Shown here piece after piece: positions 6,271-8,664 of a stretch of DNA of 8,664 nucleotides. Position numbers and translations under genes: made by a program. The first letter of the stretch is position 1, and the number at the start of each line of letters is the position of its first letter. Source of the DNA: Moraxellaceae bacterium UBA2032 (lineage in GTDB: Bacteria; Pseudomonadota; Gammaproteobacteria; Pseudomonadales; Moraxellaceae); the NCBI GenBank assembly GCA_002333125.1, contig DDBM01000170.1, forward strand, positions 1 to 8,664, written 5' to 3'. The notes beneath the pieces are model-generated. The model did no database searches. It had not been told where the DNA came from and saw only the letters and a list, made by a program, of their open reading frames with translations.

Positions 6271-6906
6271 CTAGATTTTTGTTGCACTAGGACACAAATC
6301 AGCCAATAAACACGATGCACATTGAGGTTTACGCGCGGTACACACATACCGACCATGCAAAATCAACCAATGATGTGCATCTAACTTAAACTCATCAGGA
6401 ATACACGCTAATAGTTGTTTTTCTACCCCATCAACGCTGTTTGATTGTGCCAAGCCCAAACGGTTAGCGATTCTAAAAATATGGGTATCCACCGCAATCG
6501 TTGGCCATCCAAACGCGGTATTGAGTACCACATTAGCAGTTTTACGTCCTACACCTGCCAATGCTTCTAAAGACTCTCTGTTGTTAGGGACTTGCCCTTG
6601 ATGTTGCTCAACCAGTATTTGGCAGGTTTTAATAATATTAGCGGCTTTGGTATTATATAAACCAATGGTTTTAATATAGTCCTTTAGGCCGTCTAAACCT
6701 AAATCAAGAATGGCTTGTGGCGTATTGGCGACAGCATACAGTTTTAGCGTGGCTTTATTCACACTTACATCGGTGGCTTGTGCCGACAAAATTACCGCAA
6801 TTAATAGCTCAAAGGGCGAGTTATAAACTAACTCGGTACTTGGTTTGGGATTGTGAGCTTGGAGGCGACTAAACATCTCGCTAATAATGTTAGGTTTGGT
6901 TTTCAT
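6271..6906 (-). CDS. nth: Endonuclease III (DNA glycosylase/AP lyase)
   Basis: Nth removes oxidised pyrimidines such as thymine glycol and nicks the abasic site, initiating base excision repair. The 211-residue protein has all key elements: the helix-hairpin-helix LAGVGRKTANVVL with catalytic K122, catalytic D140 in VDTHIFR, and a [4Fe-4S] loop C189-x6-C196-x2-C199-x5-C205. These sit exactly two residues beyond the E. coli positions. The ATG directly follows the rsxE TAA stop with no good Shine-Dalgarno of its own, so translation is probably coupled to rsxE. The rsxE-nth linkage is the classical gammaproteobacterial arrangement. No terminator is visible before the convergent DUF29 gene. Confidence 0.98.
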   Translation of the reverse strand: MKTKPNIISEMFSRLQAHNPKPSTELVYNSPFELLIAVILSAQATDVSVNKATLKLYAVANTPQAILDLGLDGLKDYIKTIGLYNTKAANIIKTCQILVEQHQGQVPNNRESLEALAGVGRKTANVVLNTAFGWPTIAVDTHIFRIANRLGLAQSNSVDGVEKQLLACIPDEFKLDAHHWLILHGRYVCTARKPQCASCLLADLCPSATKI

Positions 6907-7620
6907 TTAGCTAATGTGTCCTGTGGTGCGTACCCGTTTACTGCCTGTATTTACATCCTGTATTTTTTTAGCTTGTTGGCGTTGTTTTAATTGCTCATCA
7001 ACAATATTTTTAGCGGCAATAATAAAACCTAAGCCAACAAATGCACTGGGCGGCAAAATAAAAAATAAAAACTTTTTATAATCAACAATAGCTATCGTCC
7101 AGCTCCGCGCAGCATCACCAAATAATAAGTGCATATTGGCAAATAAAGTCCCATTACCTAATAGTTCACGCATTGCACCTAATAACACCAAAACCAATAA
7201 AAAACCTAAGCCAACCATGAGCCCATCAAAGGCGGCTAAATGGGTATTGTGTTTAGAAGCAAAGGCTTCGGCACGACCTAATAAAGCACAATTAGTCACA
7301 ATCAAGGGAATAAAAATCCCTAAGGCTTGATACAACTGATAGGTATAAGCGTGCATTAATAGCTCAATACACGACACAAAAGAAGCAATAATTAGTACAA
7401 AAATAGGCAAGCGTAAAGTATTGGGAATGAAGTTTCGGGCTAAAGAAACCGCCGCATTAGAGGCAGTCAACGCCAACATGGTAGCCAAGCCCAAACCTAA
7501 AGCATTAACCACCGAGTTAGAACACGCTAATAAAGGGCATAGTCCTAACAGTTGTACGGTGGCGGTATTATTGCGCCATAAGCCATCAATGGCGATTTTT
7601 TGATAGATGTTTTCGCTCAT
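6907..7620 (-). CDS. rsxE: Rsx/Rnf electron transport complex subunit E
   Basis: A 237-residue integral membrane subunit of the Rnf-type ion-pumping ferredoxin:NAD+ oxidoreductase (Rsx in E. coli, where it also keeps SoxR reduced). Hydrophobic stretches are near 22-52, 70-90, 96-112, 134-150 and 184-203. The motif [20 protein letters not shown] carries C28 and [14 protein letters not shown] carries C111; these match the cysteines that hold the membrane-embedded iron-sulfur centre between the paired A/E-type subunits. The frame is open upstream to 7785, but start 7620 is chosen because MSENIYQ...GLWRNN matches the family N-terminus and the upstream part is antisense-free repeat-derived sequence ([11 protein letters not shown]). 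Its ATG overlaps the stop of a five-codon minicistron. It is followed with no gap by nth. Confidence 0.95.
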   Translation of the reverse strand: MSENIYQKIAIDGLWRNNTATVQLLGLCPLLACSNSVVNALGLGLATMLALTASNAAVSLARNFIPNTLRLPIFVLIIASFVSCIELLMHAYTYQLYQALGIFIPLIVTNCALLGRAEAFASKHNTHLAAFDGLMVGLGFLLVLVLLGAMRELLGNGTLFANMHLLFGDAARSWTIAIVDYKKFLFFILPPSAFVGLGFIIAAKNIVDEQLKQRQQAKKIQDVNTGSKRVRTTGHIS

Positions 7621-7634
7621 GGTTGCTGACTCAT
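7617..7634 (-). CDS. Possible five-codon coupling minicistron (MSQQP)
   Basis: On the minus strand the rsxG stop overlaps an ATG (TAATG), and the ORF ATG-AGT-CAG-CAA-CCA-TGA ends by overlapping the rsxE ATG (ATGA). GGAGAGGG lies 4 to 8 nt before the minicistron ATG, whereas the rsxE ATG has no Shine-Dalgarno at a normal distance. Ribosomes could therefore reach rsxE through termination-reinitiation. Coding is not proven; the geometry is seen directly. Confidence 0.35.
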   Translation of the reverse strand: MSQQP

Positions 7635-8281
7635 TATTCCCTCTCCTTGAGGAGAGGGCTAGGGTGAGGTGAGAAAAGTTGGCTTTTGTGATGCTGATAA
7701 TATAACAAGGCATTATGAACTGCTTTGACGACGGCTCTAGGGGTAATGGTCGCGCCTGTAAATTGGTCAAATTCACCGCCATCACGTTTTACTTGCCATG
7801 AACTACTTGAGGTATTACTTAAAGAACGTTGCGTAAATACATCAATCCAATCAGATTTGTTTTTGTCGATAGCGTCACCCAATCCTGCGGTTTCTTTGTG
7901 TTGTAAAACTCTTACGCCAGCTAAAGTGCCGTTTGGTTCGATGGCGACTAACAGTTTAATTTTGCCACTATAGCCATTAGGGGCAATCACAGGAAATATC
8001 ACTGCAATGTCTTGTTGATTAAAGCGAGCGCGATAAGCGGTTTCGGGTTGCTCTAAATGCAAGAGTGTTTGGTCGTTAATAGTTAAGGTGTCTTCAAGCA
8101 AAGCATTGTTATAGCGCGAAGCAGGAATTAACTCATTTAATGAGGCTAATAAATGTTGTTGTTGGCTTTGCTCAATTTTATTGGCAGTCAGTTGATACAC
8201 CCCAGCAATTAAGGCTGTGGTACACAACGCAAATAAGCTAAGACGTAGCGCGTTATTAATAATGGCAGCCCGTAAGCTCAT
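7634..8281 (-). CDS. rsxG: Rsx/Rnf electron transport complex subunit G
   Basis: RsxG is the membrane-anchored, periplasm-facing flavoprotein of the Rnf-type complex. A single membrane segment lies near residues 12-31. The FMN attachment motif DQFTGATIT has T178 as the residue to which ApbE-type flavin transferase would esterify FMN. ATG 8281 is chosen over ATG 8296: it overlaps the rsxD stop as ATGA and has GAGG at 8291-8288, 6 nt upstream, and the protein then starts with the usual short cytoplasmic [14 protein letters not shown]. The 215-residue product is slightly longer than the ~206 of E. coli, because its last 12 residues ([12 protein letters not shown]) are encoded by a repeat-like palindrome, probably replacing the native stop. 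Confidence 0.95.
   Translation of the reverse strand: MSLRAAIINNALRLSLFALCTTALIAGVYQLTANKIEQSQQQHLLASLNELIPASRYNNALLEDTLTINDQTLLHLEQPETAYRARFNQQDIAVIFPVIAPNGYSGKIKLLVAIEPNGTLAGVRVLQHKETAGLGDAIDKNKSDWIDVFTQRSLSNTSSSSWQVKRDGGEFDQFTGATITPRAVVKAVHNALLYYQHHKSQLFSPHPSPLLKERE
7638..7674. repeat. Repetitive-element-like palindrome at the rsxG/rsxE junction
   Basis: CCCTCTCC (7639-7646) and GGAGAGGG (7651-7658) make a perfect 8-pair GC-rich stem with a TTGA loop, followed by CTAGGGTGAGGTGAG. This combination is familiar from widely scattered intergenic repeats in proteobacteria, whose spurious translations read like SPHPSPL..E.E and LT.ALS.R.G. Both appear here, in the rsxG and rsxE frames. Only one copy lies in the window, so repeat status rests on recognition. 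It is far richer in GC than its surroundings. Confidence 0.6.
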
Positions 8282-8664
8282 TTTTTGCCTCGCCATGTAA
8301 TAGGTTTTATGTCGTGACCAAAAGTGCGTGGTTGTAATAAGGTGTCAATCAGTGGGGCGGCTAAATTCATTAACAACACCGCAAAAGCGATTGCATCAGG
8401 ATAACCGCCCCATGTTCTAATAACATAAATTAACGCCCCAATCATTGCTCCATAAACTAATCGTCCTTGATTGGCACTAGGCGCAGTCACGGGGTCGGTG
8501 GCAATAAAAAATGCCCCCATCATGGTTGCACCTGTTAATAAATGCAGCACTGGCGAGGCATAACGTGCGTCATCAAACATAAAAAATGCAGTTGATAGCA
8601 AGGCTAAACTGCTTAAAAAAGCCACAGGAATATGCCAAGTAATAATTTTTTTGGCTAATAAATA
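8278..8664 (-). CDS. rsxD: Rsx/Rnf electron transport complex subunit D, C-terminal part (partial)
   Basis: The frame runs open to the window edge, giving the last 128 residues of RsxD, a polytopic membrane subunit of the Rnf-type complex (NqrB homologue) with covalently bound FMN. The flavin site [10 protein letters not shown] is present, with the second Thr of TGAT (fragment residue 47) as the expected attachment point, followed by the family hallmark [12 protein letters not shown]. Hydrophobic segments before, around and after ([54 protein letters not shown]) fit the transmembrane core. The stop overlaps the rsxG ATG by ATGA, indicating coupled translation. The N-terminal part lies outside the window. 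Confidence 0.94.
   Translation of the reverse strand, partial: YLLAKKIITWHIPVAFLSSLALLSTAFFMFDDARYASPVLHLLTGATMMGAFFIATDPVTAPSANQGRLVYGAMIGALIYVIRTWGGYPDAIAFAVLLMNLAAPLIDTLLQPRTFGHDIKPITWRGKK

Noticed and set aside
7621..7785. N-terminal extension of the rsxE frame
   Set aside because: It overlaps rsxG on the same strand, contains repeat-derived translation, and the family N-terminus matches the start at 7620.
7136..7973. Plus-strand ORFs opposite rsxE and rsxG
   Set aside because: They are antisense shadows of clear family members, with no coding features of their own.
8282..8296. Earlier rsxG start at ATG 8296
   Set aside because: It would overlap rsxD by 19 nt; ATG 8281 has the ATGA overlap with a well-placed GAGG.

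Overview
The window reads as chromosomal DNA from an AT-rich gammaproteobacterium. The best lineage evidence is the minus-strand order rsxD-rsxG-rsxE-nth, the linkage known from E. coli and relatives, together with a YeaC (DUF1315) protein and a tRNA-Leu(UAG) gene that encodes its own CCA end. A DUF29 protein and a stand-alone HsdR-N-type nuclease are accessory genes seen in environmental gammaproteobacteria (sulfur- or methane-oxidiser types come to mind). That finer placement is a guess.

Left part (1-1657): the last 62 codons of uvrB, then a plus-strand gene for a PD-(D/E)xK nuclease related to the N-terminal domain of type I restriction R subunits, with no methylase or specificity gene beside it. 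A minus-strand tRNA-Leu(UAG) follows, with a clear TATAAT promoter, a GC-rich discriminator and an intrinsic terminator.

Middle (1658-6262): a 325-nt intergenic region carries the tRNA promoter on one strand and, on the other, a probable promoter preceded by helically phased TGTCA/TGACA half-sites. It leads a tight plus-strand run: a coiled-coil protein with a C-terminal Cys/His cluster (unrecognised), a protein with two cyclic-nucleotide-binding-like domains fused to a rhodanese domain, NAD kinase (nadK) and yeaC. Gaps are 8, 21 and 0 nt. A DUF29 gene follows after 75 nt, with its own strong ribosome binding site and a hairpin in its leader. The arrangement suggests, without proving, that NADP supply is linked here to a cyclic-nucleotide or sulfur/redox sensor.

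Right part (6271-8664): on the minus strand, the 3' end of the Rsx/Rnf membrane electron-transport operon (rsxD partial, rsxG, rsxE), directly coupled to nth (endonuclease III). At the rsxG/rsxE junction a repeat-like palindrome appears to have inserted. It seems to have lengthened the RsxG C-terminus and to place a Shine-Dalgarno sequence before a five-codon minicistron that links the rsxG stop to the rsxE start.

No insertion sequence, CRISPR array or complete defence island is visible.
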